From Amorphus sp040750475 (lineage in GTDB: Bacteria > Pseudomonadota > Alphaproteobacteria > Rhizobiales > Amorphaceae), in contig NZ_JABJVY010000015.1 in NCBI RefSeq assembly GCF_040750475.1, forward strand, positions 62,001 through 126,000: a DNA stretch of 64,000 nt, in the 5' to 3' direction. Of the stretch, positions 7,749-17,189 are shown in pieces; the first letter of the stretch is position 1; every line of letters starts with the position of its first letter. The translations under genes were made by a program, and so were the position numbers. The notes under the pieces are model-generated. The model made no database searches. It had not been told where the DNA came from and saw only the letters and a list, made by a program, of their open reading frames with translations.

Positions 7749-10700
7749 ATGGTTAGCGTCGATTGGAATGCGTACGAGGGCGACCGGCCCGCTTACTTCA
7801 ACCCGTACGGGCTCGGTTACCCCGTGGGCTCGCCGGCGAGCTGGATTAACGGCGGCAATGCGGAGTGGCCGGCCGGCAGCGGCCCGGAGATCGGCAAAAT
7901 CGTCGTGTTCGGATCCGATGATTTGAGCACCTACGATCCTGCCACCGACAAGCTCGTCTTCGGCTTTCGGACCGACGACGGCGGTGTTTCGGAAATGGGC
8001 GCCCACAATTACTGCGTCCTGTGGGAGGAGCAGCCGGACGGGAACTACACGCTGAGTGTCATGCCCGTTAGCATCTGGGAATCCCAGGAGCCGATCGGAA
8101 GCATCCCGGACATCGACCCCGCCGACCTGTCGACCCTGATCCAGAGCTGGGCGGCGACCAACAACCATTTCCAGGACGATCTGGTTGCTTCGGTCTATTC
8201 GATCGATCCCACCAGCACATTTCCGGACAACCAGATCGTGGTCCAGACCGGCGTTGCCGGCGAGACCACCACCTACGATTTCGCGGCCATGCGGGCCGCC
8301 CATGGTGAGGACATCGTGCTCAATTTCACGACCTTTACCGGTCGCGAAATGAGGATCGAGTATGACGATGCCGCCAACCAGATGACGATCTCGCACTTCG
8401 GCGAAAGCTGGGGCGGCTACAACGATGTGTGGGGCAAGACGGTCATTACCAACGTCGGGCCGGACGATCTCATCGGACTGGACCAGCTCTGGCGCTACGA
8501 CAGCGCGCTGGAAGACGGTCGGCTGCAGAAGGATCGCTTCAACGGCTTCCTGAACGACCTGTCGGACGGAGGGGACGGTGCTCCGGCCGATCCGAACCTG
8601 GTCCTCACCATCGACGGCACCAGCCAGGGCATGGACCACGTCCATCTCCATGGGGATGACGATTACATCCAGGTGGACGTCGACGCCGACGATTTCTCCG
8701 CCTTCGTTGACGACAACGGCCATCTAAACCTGAAGGTCGATTCCACCGGCTTCGTGGTTATGGTGATGGAGCCGGCCGCGCAAGATCTGGTCGATACGCT
8801 CGCCGATCATCTGAAATTCTCCGACAGCAACGCGCGTGCGGAAGTACAGGAAACGCTCGCCGCGCTCTCCGATACCGGTGGCGACACGGGCGGGAGCGAC
8901 GGCGGAGACACCGGGACCGGCACGGCGCCCGATCCGGCGGATGGCGAACTCCTCTATGCCGCCAACAACGGCGATCTCAGCTACGAGGTGCGCTCGTCCT
9001 GGGCTGGCGGGTTCGTGGCCGATCTCGGCTTCACGCCGGAGAGTTCGGTCGGGAACTGGCAGATCGCCTTCACCCTCGACGCCGAGATCACCAACATCTG
9101 GAACGGTCGGATCGTTTCCCACGAGGGCGACCGCTACGTGATCGAGAACGAAAGCTACAATGGCGCGCTCTCCGGAGGGCAAGAGGCAGGCTTCGGCTTC
9201 CAGGCATCGGGCAACGCCGTTGCGCTTTCAAATGTCACGCTGAACGGTGTCGCGGCGAGCTACGATGGCGGCGGTGAACCTGAACCCGAGCCGGAACCTG
9301 TGATCCCGGATGTTTCCATTCAGGACGTGACAGTTGTCGAAAATGCGGGCTCCGCCGCTTTTGCCGTGCGGTTGTCTGAAGCGGTCGATCACGATGTCGC
9401 GGTCACCTATGAGACCTTTGCCGGGACGGCGGAGGCAGGCGTCGATTTCGTCGCCGGATCCGGCAGCGTGATCATTCCCGCAGGCGCACAAGAGGCGGCC
9501 ATCGTCGTCGACCTGGTCGACGATACGACGGTCGAGGCTTCCGAAAGCTTCACCGTACGCCTGACGAGTGCCGAAGGCGGGACGATTGCCGACGCCACCG
9601 CCACCGGCACCATCGAAAATGACGATGTCGCCCCGCCGACGCCGCCGGAGCTTTCCGTCTCCGTTGGCGGTCCGGTGAGCGAAGGCGGCCATGGCGGCGG
9701 CGGCACGGCCACCATCGCCGATGGGCCGTTTTCCACCAGCGGGAACGCGATCGTGGATTCCGCCGGCAACGAAGTGGAGATCCACGCGGTCAACTGGTTC
9801 GGATTGGAGACGACCCTGTCGGCGCCGCATGGCCTGTGGGCGCGCAACTGGCAGGACATGATGGACCAGATGCAGGACCAGGGCTTCAACGCCATCCGTC
9901 TGCCTTTCTCCGGCGAGCTCGTCGCGACCGGCGGTTCGCCGAGCGGGATTGATTTCTCCAAGAATCCGGATCTGGTCGGCCTCAACGGTCTGGAGATCAT
10001 GGACAAGATCGTCGGTTATGCCGACGAAATCGGGATGAAGATCCTGCTGGATCATCACCGGGTCGATGCCGGCGACGGGGCCCAGGCAAGCGGGCTTTGG
10101 TACACGGACGAATACAGCGCCCAGGACTGGATTGATCACTGGACGACGCTTGCCGAACGCTATGCCGACACCGATGCCGTGATCGGCGCCGATCTGCACA
10201 ACGAACCGCACGGCCCGGCGACCTGGGGCGGCGGCGGCCCCACCGACTGGGCCGCGGCGGCGGAAGCGGCCGGCAACGCCATCCATGCGGTCAATCTGGA
10301 TTGGCTGATCGTCGTGGAAGGCGTGGGCGATTATCAGGGCGACAACTACTGGTGGGGAGGCAACCTGCAGGGCGTCGCCGATCGTCCTGTCGATCTCGAC
10401 CAGGACAACAAGGTGGTCTATTCGCCCCACGACTATCCGCAGTCGGTCTATGATCAGCCGTGGTTCACCGACGGTTCCGACCTGTCGCAGGTGTTCTCCG
10501 ATCATTGGGGCTACATCCACGAGCAGGAAATCGCCCCGATCCTGCTCGGCGAGTTCGGCTCCAAGCTGGAGACCTCCGTAGATCAGGCCTGGGCCGATGC
10601 GATCGTCCAGTATCTCGGTGGCGACTACGATCTCGACGGTACCAGCGATCTCGGGGCCGGCGAGAGCGCCATGAGCTGGGCGTGGTGGTCCTGGAACCCG

Positions 10701-11441
10701 AATTCCGGCGATACAGGCGGCATCCTGGAAGACGACTGGACCACCGTTCGTCAGAACGCCGTGAACCAGCTTCAGCCGCTGATCGAGGCGGACAACGGCG
10801 ATCCTTCCGGCCCTGCGAGCGTCACCTTCACGGTGTCGATCGATCAAGCCCAGGAGGAGGCGGTAACGGTCTCCTACGAAACCGTGGATGGGACGGCGCT
10901 CGCCGGCAGCGACTACGAGGCCACGTCGGGCGATCTCGAATTTGCCCCCGGCGAAACCGAGAAGACGGTAACCGTCACGCTCGTGGACGACGACGTGCAG
11001 GAGGGAACGGAGAGCTTCTCGCTGAAGATCTCCAATCCCTTCGGCGACGATCTCGTGACCGAGGCCACCATCACGGACGACGAGGACGGCGGTGAGCCGG
11101 GGCCTGTGGACCCGCCGGTGGAAGATAGCGAGCTGTCGTTCGAGCTCGCCCTCGTCAACGACTGGGGCAGCGGCGCCCAGTATCAGGTCTCGATCTCCAA
11201 CGACGGCGATGCGGCGATCGACGCCTGGCACCTGGGGATCGACCTGCCGTTCGAGATCACCCAACTCTGGAACGGGACCATCGTGGAAAGCGAGGATGGT
11301 CGCTACGAGATCGAAAACGCGGCCTGGAATGGGGAGATCGCACCGGGGCAGACGATCACGTTCGGCTTCCTCACCGACGAGGGCAACTTCGATCTCGACG
11401 CGCTTTTGAGCGATGCTGATCCGGAACTGCTGTCGGTTTGA
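7749..11441 (+). CDS. Multidomain GH5 cellulase with CBM2 and Calx-beta modules, probable type I secretion cargo
   Basis: A 1230-residue protein without a signal peptide. Order: an unrecognised acidic N-terminal region (1-390); CBM2 (about 409-499, WAGGF and GFGF hallmarks); Calx-beta 1 (521-627); the first strand of Calx-beta 2 (633-650); a GH5 endoglucanase domain (658-1017) closely resembling Acidothermus E1-type GH5 subfamily 1; the rest of Calx-beta 2 (1018-1114); a second CBM2 (1127-1213). Catalytic acid/base Glu819 lies in LHNEPHGP and nucleophile Glu935 in LLGEFGS. The C-terminus ends in hydrophobic LLSV, as in many type I substrates, but there are no RTX nonapeptide repeats. ATG 7749 is chosen with GAGGG ten bases upstream; GTG 7740 is too close to that site. 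Expected activity is extracellular cleavage of beta-1,4-glucan. Confidence 0.9.
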   Translation: MVSVDWNAYEGDRPAYFNPYGLGYPVGSPASWINGGNAEWPAGSGPEIGKIVVFGSDDLSTYDPATDKLVFGFRTDDGGVSEMGAHNYCVLWEEQPDGNYTLSVMPVSIWESQEPIGSIPDIDPADLSTLIQSWAATNNHFQDDLVASVYSIDPTSTFPDNQIVVQTGVAGETTTYDFAAMRAAHGEDIVLNFTTFTGREMRIEYDDAANQMTISHFGESWGGYNDVWGKTVITNVGPDDLIGLDQLWRYDSALEDGRLQKDRFNGFLNDLSDGGDGAPADPNLVLTIDGTSQGMDHVHLHGDDDYIQVDVDADDFSAFVDDNGHLNLKVDSTGFVVMVMEPAAQDLVDTLADHLKFSDSNARAEVQETLAALSDTGGDTGGSDGGDTGTGTAPDPADGELLYAANNGDLSYEVRSSWAGGFVADLGFTPESSVGNWQIAFTLDAEITNIWNGRIVSHEGDRYVIENESYNGALSGGQEAGFGFQASGNAVALSNVTLNGVAASYDGGGEPEPEPEPVIPDVSIQDVTVVENAGSAAFAVRLSEAVDHDVAVTYETFAGTAEAGVDFVAGSGSVIIPAGAQEAAIVVDLVDDTTVEASESFTVRLTSAEGGTIADATATGTIENDDVAPPTPPELSVSVGGPVSEGGHGGGGTATIADGPFSTSGNAIVDSAGNEVEIHAVNWFGLETTLSAPHGLWARNWQDMMDQMQDQGFNAIRLPFSGELVATGGSPSGIDFSKNPDLVGLNGLEIMDKIVGYADEIGMKILLDHHRVDAGDGAQASGLWYTDEYSAQDWIDHWTTLAERYADTDAVIGADLHNEPHGPATWGGGGPTDWAAAAEAAGNAIHAVNLDWLIVVEGVGDYQGDNYWWGGNLQGVADRPVDLDQDNKVVYSPHDYPQSVYDQPWFTDGSDLSQVFSDHWGYIHEQEIAPILLGEFGSKLETSVDQAWADAIVQYLGGDYDLDGTSDLGAGESAMSWAWWSWNPNSGDTGGILEDDWTTVRQNAVNQLQPLIEADNGDPSGPASVTFTVSIDQAQEEAVTVSYETVDGTALAGSDYEATSGDLEFAPGETEKTVTVTLVDDDVQEGTESFSLKISNPFGDDLVTEATITDDEDGGEPGPVDPPVEDSELSFELALVNDWGSGAQYQVSISNDGDAAIDAWHLGIDLPFEITQLWNGTIVESEDGRYEIENAAWNGEIAPGQTITFGFLTDEGNFDLDALLSDADPELLSV

Positions 11442-11582
11442 TCGCCGGACGAGTGGGATGAGGAAATCTGGGAACCATCTTCCTCATTCCGCGCTGCGGC
11501 GTTGATTGCCGGCGTGTTTCACGGCAGTGTGCGGCCCCGACCGGCAGCGGCCTGATCCGCTGTCTTCCCCTCGGGAGGCCCC

Positions 11583-12599
11583 ATGCTCGACATCGGCTGT
11601 GACGTGCTGTCGGCGCGTCAGTTCGACCGCAACGATCTCGCTCGCCTTGCGGAGGTGGCGGAGCGGCTGGAGCCGATTTCGCGCGGAGAAATGGTGTGCC
11701 GCGTCCTGGAGGGCGCGGTGATGGCCAATCTCTTCTTCGAGCCCAGCACCCGGACCCGGATTTCCTTCGGGACCGCGTTCGCCCGTCTGGGCGGTGCCGT
11801 CCTCGATACGTCCGGCCTGGAAACCACCTCGATCGTGAAAGGCGAATCGCTTGCGGATACGGCGCGGGTGGTGTCGGGCTATGCCGATGTGATCGTGGTT
11901 CGCCATCCGACGCCGGAAGCCGCCAAGATCATCGCGAGCGCGGCGCTGGTGCCGGTCATCAACGCCGGCGACGGCGAGGCGGAGCATCCGACTCAGGCGC
12001 TGACGGACTTCTACACCATCGCCAAGGAGCTGAAGGCGCGCGGCAAGGAGATCGACGGCTCGACCATCGTGATTCTCGGCGATTTGCGCTACGGCCGCAC
12101 CACCCATTCCCTGATCGCGCTGATGTCCGTCTTCGAGGACATCAGCTTTCGTTTGGTGTCGCCTGAAGCGCTTGCGATGCCCGACGCTTACGCCGAGATC
12201 GCTCGCCAGAACGGCCATACGGTCAAGATTGCGCGGACGCTGGAGGAGGGGCTTGCCGGCGCCGACGTGATCTACGCGACGCGTTACCAGAGCGAACGCT
12301 TCCAGATCGATCCGCAAGTGCGCGACGCGGCCGAGAAACTCCGTCTCGATCGAACGAATTTCCGGGCCTATGCGCCCGAAGACGCGGTCATCCTGCATCC
12401 CCTGCCGCGCGACGAGGTGTTCGGCGAACTGGCCACCGATATCGACCCGCTGCCGAACCTGGCCGTCTTCCGCCAGACAGACAACGGCGTGCCGGTCCGC
12501 ATGGCGCTGTTCGCGCTGATCCTCGGGATTGCGGACAGCTATCAGGACCATGTCCGTGCACCGGCCTGGCCGCTGCGTCGCCGCCCTGCGAATCCGTAA
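11583..12599 (+). CDS. pyrB: Aspartate carbamoyltransferase, catalytic chain (E. coli class)
   Basis: A 338-residue transcarbamoylase that joins carbamoyl phosphate to aspartate in pyrimidine synthesis. Visible motifs are FFEPSTRTRISF (carbamoyl phosphate), HPTQALTDFYTI, GDLRYGRTTHSL and HPLPR. The motif GDLRYGRT and the block ALAMP are characteristic of the E. coli-type class, unlike the GDI/VxHSRVARS form usual in rhizobial PyrB. A GGGAGG ribosome site precedes ATG 11583. Neither pyrI (regulatory chain) nor pyrC is nearby, so it appears to be a single-gene unit and possibly a second copy of the enzyme. The C-terminal tail past residue 325 (Pro/Arg-rich) is longer than usual. Confidence 0.88.
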   Translation: MLDIGCDVLSARQFDRNDLARLAEVAERLEPISRGEMVCRVLEGAVMANLFFEPSTRTRISFGTAFARLGGAVLDTSGLETTSIVKGESLADTARVVSGYADVIVVRHPTPEAAKIIASAALVPVINAGDGEAEHPTQALTDFYTIAKELKARGKEIDGSTIVILGDLRYGRTTHSLIALMSVFEDISFRLVSPEALAMPDAYAEIARQNGHTVKIARTLEEGLAGADVIYATRYQSERFQIDPQVRDAAEKLRLDRTNFRAYAPEDAVILHPLPRDEVFGELATDIDPLPNLAVFRQTDNGVPVRMALFALILGIADSYQDHVRAPAWPLRRRPANP

Positions 12600-12637
12600 G
12601 CGGAGGTCCACTTCGCCCTGAAATGGTCTTTGGTCGC

Positions 12638-15600
12638 CTATGAGGCTTCCGGCGTCGGGCCTTTGGCTTTGGGCGGGGCGGACAGCTCCGCCTCGATCGC
12701 CTTTTCGATCGTCGAGCGCGGCCGGGTGAAGCGAGCGAACAGATCGTAAAGGACCGGCGTCAGGAACAGGGTTAGGAGACTGGAGAGCACCAGCCCGCCG
12801 ACGATCACCGTTCCGATCGCGATCCGGCTTTCCGCCCCGGCGCCGGTTGCAAGCACCAGCGGCACCGCACCGAGCACCGTGGAGACCACCGTCATGACGA
12901 TCGGGCGCAGCCGCAGCGTGGTCGCTTCCACGACAGCGTCTCGCACGCTCAGGCCTTCATCGCGGAGCTGATTGGCGAATTCCACGATCAGAATGCCGTT
13001 CTTCGCCATCAGGCCGATTAGGAGGATCATCCCGATTTGGCTGTAGATGTTGAGCGAGAGGCCGGCCACCGCCAGCGAGAACACCGCACCTGCGACGCCG
13101 AGCGGCACCGTCAGCATGATCACCAGCGGGTGGACGAAGCTCTCGAACTGGGCTGCGAGCACAAGAAAGACGATCAGAAGCGCCAGGCTGAACGTCAAAA
13201 GCACGCCGCTTGCCGTCTCCTTGAACTGCTTCGACTGGCCGGAGAGACCGATCCGCGCTTCTGCCGGGAGCGTGCGGGCGGCGGCGGTCTCCATGTACGA
13301 GATCGCTTCGCCGAGCGAATAGCCGTCGGCGAGCGAGGCCTCGATGGTGATGGAGGGCAGCCGGTCGTAGCGCCGCAATTCGGCCGCCGCGGCTCCCTCG
13401 TCGACATTCACGAGCGCGGACAGCGGCACCAACGATTGGCCGTCTTCGGTGCGGATGAAGATGAAATCGATGTCGGCCGAGGAGCTGCGGTCCTCGTTGG
13501 AGGCTTGCAGCAGGACGGGATATTCCCGACCGCGATCGACGAAGCGCGTGGCCTCGCGTGAGGCGAGCAGAGTCTGCAGCGTGCTGGCGATGGTCTCGAT
13601 CGAGACGCCGAGATCGTCGGCGCGGGTACGGTCGACGGACACGTTGAACTGCGGCTGGTTTTCCTCGTAGTCGAGTTCGACGTTGCGCAGCCCCGGATTG
13701 TTTTCCGCCTGTTCCAGAAGCAGGTTGGCCCAGGTTTTCACGCTGTCGAAATCGGGCCCCGAGACGACCACCTGAAGCGGTGTTCGGCTGCCTCTGAGAC
13801 CGAGCCCGGCGGGTGCGACAGGAAAGCCGCGCGCGGAGGTTACCGATCCCATCCGCTTGCCCATTTCGGCCACGATGTCCTGATGGCTGCGCTCGCGCTT
13901 GTCCCAATCGGCGAGCCGGAGCACGACGAACGCCCGGTTCGGCCGGTTCCAGCTTCCGGTGAAGGTGAAGATGGAGGCGACATCCCCGGCCTCCCGCAGC
14001 GGCTCGGCGGCGCGTTCGACTTCGCGCGCGGCCTGGTCGGTGAAGTCGATGGTGCTGCCTTGCGGGGCGCTCAGGGCGACGAAGACGACGCCGCGATCCT
14101 CGCTCGGCGCGAGCTCTTGTGGCAGCGATGTATAGACGATGCTGCCGAGGCCGGCGACGGCAAGCGCGATCGCAACGACCACCAGCGGCATCCGGATCGC
14201 GCCGGAGAGGATGCGACGAAAGCCGCGTAGCACGAGGCCTTCGCGATGCGGCTTGTCGGCAGCACCGCCGGTCGGCTTGCCGCGCAGCACCTTGGAGGCG
14301 AGGGCGGGGCAGGCGGTGAGCGCGACGAAGGTGGAGATCATCACCGCGCCGGCCATCACCAGACCGAATTCGACGAACAGCTTGCCGACCTGGCCTTGCA
14401 GGAAGGAGAGCGGCACGAACACCGCAATCAGCGTCAGCGAAGTGGCGAGAACCGCGAAGGTAACCTGCCGGGTGCCCAGCGTGGCGGCGAGCAGCGGGCT
14501 TTCGCCGAGATCGATCCGGCGCTGTATGTTCTCCAGAACCACGATGGCATCGTCCACGACGAGGCCGATCGCCAGGAGCAGCGCAAGCAGGGTCAGAACG
14601 TTGATGGAAAAGCCCATCGCGCCGATCAGGACGAACGTGCCGATCAACGCGACCGGAATCGTGATCGCCGGCACCAGTGTGGCACGCCAGGACATCAGGA
14701 AAGCCAGGATCACGAGCACGACCAGGACCAGCGAGATCCCGAGCGCGCTCACCACCTCCTGGATCGAGGCGGCCACGAAGATCGCATCGTCGGAGGAGAC
14801 CGTGATCTCCATGCCGGCGGGGAGGCTCGCAGCCATGGCGTCGATCTCGGCGCGGATACCGTTTGAGATCGCGATCGTGTTGGACTGGCTTTGCCGAATC
14901 ACCGAAAGGCCGACGGCGGTTTCACCGTTGGAGCGCACGATGGTGCTGTCGTCCTCTACCCCGGCCACCACGCGCGCGACGTCCGACAGGTGGATTGGGT
15001 AGCCCGCGACGCGATCGATCACCACGTCGCGGAAAGCTTCGACCGTGGGAAGTCGGCTGTTGAGCCGGACCGTGAACTGCCGGCTCGCCGTTTCGATCTC
15101 GCCGGCGGGAAGTTCCAGGTTCGCGCGCCGCAAGGCGGCCTCGATGTCGGCAACGGTCAGGTTGCGTGCCGCCATGGCGCGCCGGTCCAGCCAGACCCGG
15201 ACGGCGAAGGGGCGCTCGCCGGCCATGTCGACCGAGGCCACGCCCGGCACGGTCGCAAGCCGGTCGACCACATAACGGTCGACATAGTCGGTAATTTCCG
15301 CAGCGCTCATTCGATCGCTGGTGACGCCGAGCCGCATCACCGGATCGGCGTCGGCGTCGCTCTTGACGATTTGCGGCTCTTCCGCGTCGTCCGGCAGGTC
15401 GTTGCGCACGCGCGCGACGGCATCGCGGACATCGTTCGCCCCCTCATCGATGTCGCGCCCAACCGCGAACTCGATGGTGACGCGGCTCTGCCCGCGCCTT
15501 GAGGAGGAGGAGATGGTGTCGACGCCGGCGATACCGGCAACGGCACCCTCGATGATCTCGGTGATGTCGGTATCGACGATCTCCGGTGCGGCGCCGATAT

Positions 15601-15751
15601 AGTCGGTTCGCACGGTCACGATTGCCGTGTCGATGTCCGGCAGCTCGCGGATCGGGATCTGCATCAACGCACCGATGCCGAAGACCACGATCAGAAGATT
15701 GGCGACCGCGGCTAGGACGGGACGGCGGATGGCAAGATCGGAAAGCGTCAT
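12638..15751 (-). CDS. RND multidrug efflux pump, inner-membrane subunit
   Basis: A 1037-residue HAE1-type resistance-nodulation-division transporter. The N-terminus (MTLSDLAIRRPVLAAV) and two large periplasmic loops follow the AcrB plan. The proton-relay aspartates are in GLVVDDAIVVLENIQR, and the partner lysine is in GLMAKNGILIVEF. It would export hydrophobic compounds using the proton gradient, together with the adaptor whose stop codon overlaps its ATG by four bases. No outer-membrane factor is encoded here. The best fit is the MexB/MdtB-like group, but the substrate is unknown. Confidence 0.93.
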   Translation of the reverse strand: MTLSDLAIRRPVLAAVANLLIVVFGIGALMQIPIRELPDIDTAIVTVRTDYIGAAPEIVDTDITEIIEGAVAGIAGVDTISSSSRRGQSRVTIEFAVGRDIDEGANDVRDAVARVRNDLPDDAEEPQIVKSDADADPVMRLGVTSDRMSAAEITDYVDRYVVDRLATVPGVASVDMAGERPFAVRVWLDRRAMAARNLTVADIEAALRRANLELPAGEIETASRQFTVRLNSRLPTVEAFRDVVIDRVAGYPIHLSDVARVVAGVEDDSTIVRSNGETAVGLSVIRQSQSNTIAISNGIRAEIDAMAASLPAGMEITVSSDDAIFVAASIQEVVSALGISLVLVVLVILAFLMSWRATLVPAITIPVALIGTFVLIGAMGFSINVLTLLALLLAIGLVVDDAIVVLENIQRRIDLGESPLLAATLGTRQVTFAVLATSLTLIAVFVPLSFLQGQVGKLFVEFGLVMAGAVMISTFVALTACPALASKVLRGKPTGGAADKPHREGLVLRGFRRILSGAIRMPLVVVAIALAVAGLGSIVYTSLPQELAPSEDRGVVFVALSAPQGSTIDFTDQAAREVERAAEPLREAGDVASIFTFTGSWNRPNRAFVVLRLADWDKRERSHQDIVAEMGKRMGSVTSARGFPVAPAGLGLRGSRTPLQVVVSGPDFDSVKTWANLLLEQAENNPGLRNVELDYEENQPQFNVSVDRTRADDLGVSIETIASTLQTLLASREATRFVDRGREYPVLLQASNEDRSSSADIDFIFIRTEDGQSLVPLSALVNVDEGAAAAELRRYDRLPSITIEASLADGYSLGEAISYMETAAARTLPAEARIGLSGQSKQFKETASGVLLTFSLALLIVFLVLAAQFESFVHPLVIMLTVPLGVAGAVFSLAVAGLSLNIYSQIGMILLIGLMAKNGILIVEFANQLRDEGLSVRDAVVEATTLRLRPIVMTVVSTVLGAVPLVLATGAGAESRIAIGTVIVGGLVLSSLLTLFLTPVLYDLFARFTRPRSTIEKAIEAELSAPPKAKGPTPEAS

Positions 15752-16875
15752 GTGCGTCGCCGCTCATCGTCGGGATGATCGGCTGCGCTCGGCTTCACCG
15801 GTGCGCTGGACGGGGCGTTCAGGATCTCCACCGGGCTTCCGTCGCGCAGGGACTGGATGCCCCGGGAGACGACGGTCGCTCCGGACGCCACGCCGTCGGT
15901 GATTTCGACCAGGCCGTCGCGGCGTTGGCCGGTTTCGACGCGTTGCCGCACCGCCTTGCCGTCTTCTACGACGAACAGATAGGTCGCCGGCCCCTGGACC
16001 AGCAGCGCTTCCTCCGGCACCACGACCCCCTGGCGGGAGGCGAGGTTGAGATCGAGCCGCATGAACATGCCGACCGGCAGCGCCCGATCGGGATTGGGGA
16101 GCTGGGCGCGGACCCGGAACGATCGGGATCCCTGGTCGACGCGGGTGTCGATCGCGGTGACCTTGCCGGCGAAGCTGCGCTGGGGGAACGCGGCACTGTC
16201 GGCCTCGACGGCCTGTCCGTCCCGGATCTGGCCGTAGACGGTCTCCGGCAATCGGAACTCGATTTCCACGTCGCTCAGGTCGTCGAGCGTGGTCAGCACC
16301 GTATCGCTATCGACCCGTGCGCCGAGATCGACGGACGTCATGCCGACCACCCCGGCGAAGGGGGCACGAATCGTGCGGTCGGAGAGGTTGCGGTCCGCCC
16401 GGGCCAGCGCGGCCTGGGCAATCGCGAGATCGGAGCGCAACTGTTCCAGGCTGGCCTGGCTCACGGTGCTGGAGCGCAGCAGCGTTTCGCCACGCTCGAC
16501 GGCCTTGGTCTTTTCCTCCAGCGTCGCTTTGGCTTCGGCAAGGGCGGCGGTCTCGATGTCGTCGTCCAGGCGTGCGATCACATCGCCGGCAGCGACTTCC
16601 TGACCGGGCTCGACTTCGAGCGCCGTGATCCGCCCTTCGGCGGAGGGGACGATGTCGACCGATTGTTTCGCCCGCGTGGTTCCCACCGCCTCGACCTGGC
16701 GCTGCAGGGTTACGGTCTCCGCGGTGGCGACCTGGACGTTGACCGATCGCGGTGCGCTGCGCTGAGCCGATCCGCCTTGTTCGGCAGGGGCGCCGTAGCG
16801 CTGATAGAGCTCGTAGCCGCCCCAGGCGAGACCGGCCAGGACGAGAACGATCACCAGTTGTCGTATCAGTCCCAT
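15748..16875 (-). CDS. RND periplasmic adaptor (membrane fusion protein)
   Basis: A 375-residue adaptor, first gene of the efflux operon. It has an N-terminal membrane anchor (about residues 4-22), a lipoyl hairpin (VDIVPSAEGRITALEVEPG and APFAGVVGM), a short alpha-helical hairpin and the beta-barrel domain (LPVGMFMRL). It would connect the RND pump to an outer-membrane channel. The upstream region holds a tandem palindromic repeat that may be its operator. Confidence 0.92.
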   Translation of the reverse strand: MGLIRQLVIVLVLAGLAWGGYELYQRYGAPAEQGGSAQRSAPRSVNVQVATAETVTLQRQVEAVGTTRAKQSVDIVPSAEGRITALEVEPGQEVAAGDVIARLDDDIETAALAEAKATLEEKTKAVERGETLLRSSTVSQASLEQLRSDLAIAQAALARADRNLSDRTIRAPFAGVVGMTSVDLGARVDSDTVLTTLDDLSDVEIEFRLPETVYGQIRDGQAVEADSAAFPQRSFAGKVTAIDTRVDQGSRSFRVRAQLPNPDRALPVGMFMRLDLNLASRQGVVVPEEALLVQGPATYLFVVEDGKAVRQRVETGQRRDGLVEITDGVASGATVVSRGIQSLRDGSPVEILNAPSSAPVKPSAADHPDDERRRT

Positions 16876-17189
16876 CCGGATCCGCCAGCTTGCCAGGAGG
16901 CGTCGACAACCAAAATCGAGAACGGACGCACGAATCTCGGCCCGACCGGTGCTCGCCGGCCGGGGCCGTCACCCCTTTTCGACAGGCCCTTGCCCGCGCT
17001 GCCCGCTCAATGGGTCGATATCGAAAAATGGGTCGATATCGAAATGGGAACGAGCGCACGCGATTGTCTTCGCAATGCGATAAGTCTTCGCCAAAAGCGG
17101 CACGCTGCGCAAGCCACACGTGCGGTGCGCCGGGTCACTCTATTGTTAGATTTCAGGTGCGTAGGGCCAGCCGATTGCCTGCGTTACGT
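16876..17189. other. Intergenic region upstream of the efflux operon
   Basis: About 314 bases between the efflux adaptor start and the dsbB stop, both on the minus strand. It contains the tandem 18-bp repeat described separately and no convincing coding frame. It should hold the efflux promoter. Confidence 0.6.
17009..17044. repeat. Perfect 18-bp tandem repeat with palindromic cores
   Basis: The unit aatgggtcgatatcgaaa occurs twice without a gap (17009-17026 and 17027-17044). Each copy contains the perfect 10-bp palindrome TCGATATCGA (17015-17024, 17033-17042). It lies 134 bases upstream of the efflux adaptor start, a suitable place for a dimeric repressor or activator to bind twice on nearly the same face. 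A chance duplication is the alternative. Confidence 0.7.

Noticed and set aside
8880..8935. Gly/Asp-rich stretch in the cellulase as RTX repeats
   Set aside because: The stretch is GGDTGGSDGGDTGTG, a flexible linker; it does not follow the GGxGxDxUx nonapeptide.
9228..11264. A 678-codon open frame on the minus strand inside the cellulase gene
   Set aside because: It is an antisense shadow caused by high GC3 codon use; it has no ribosome site or recognisable domains, and the plus-strand frame encodes clear CBM2, Calx-beta and GH5 domains.
17009..17044. The tandem repeat as a CRISPR array
   Set aside because: Only two units, adjacent without spacers, and no cas genes in the window.
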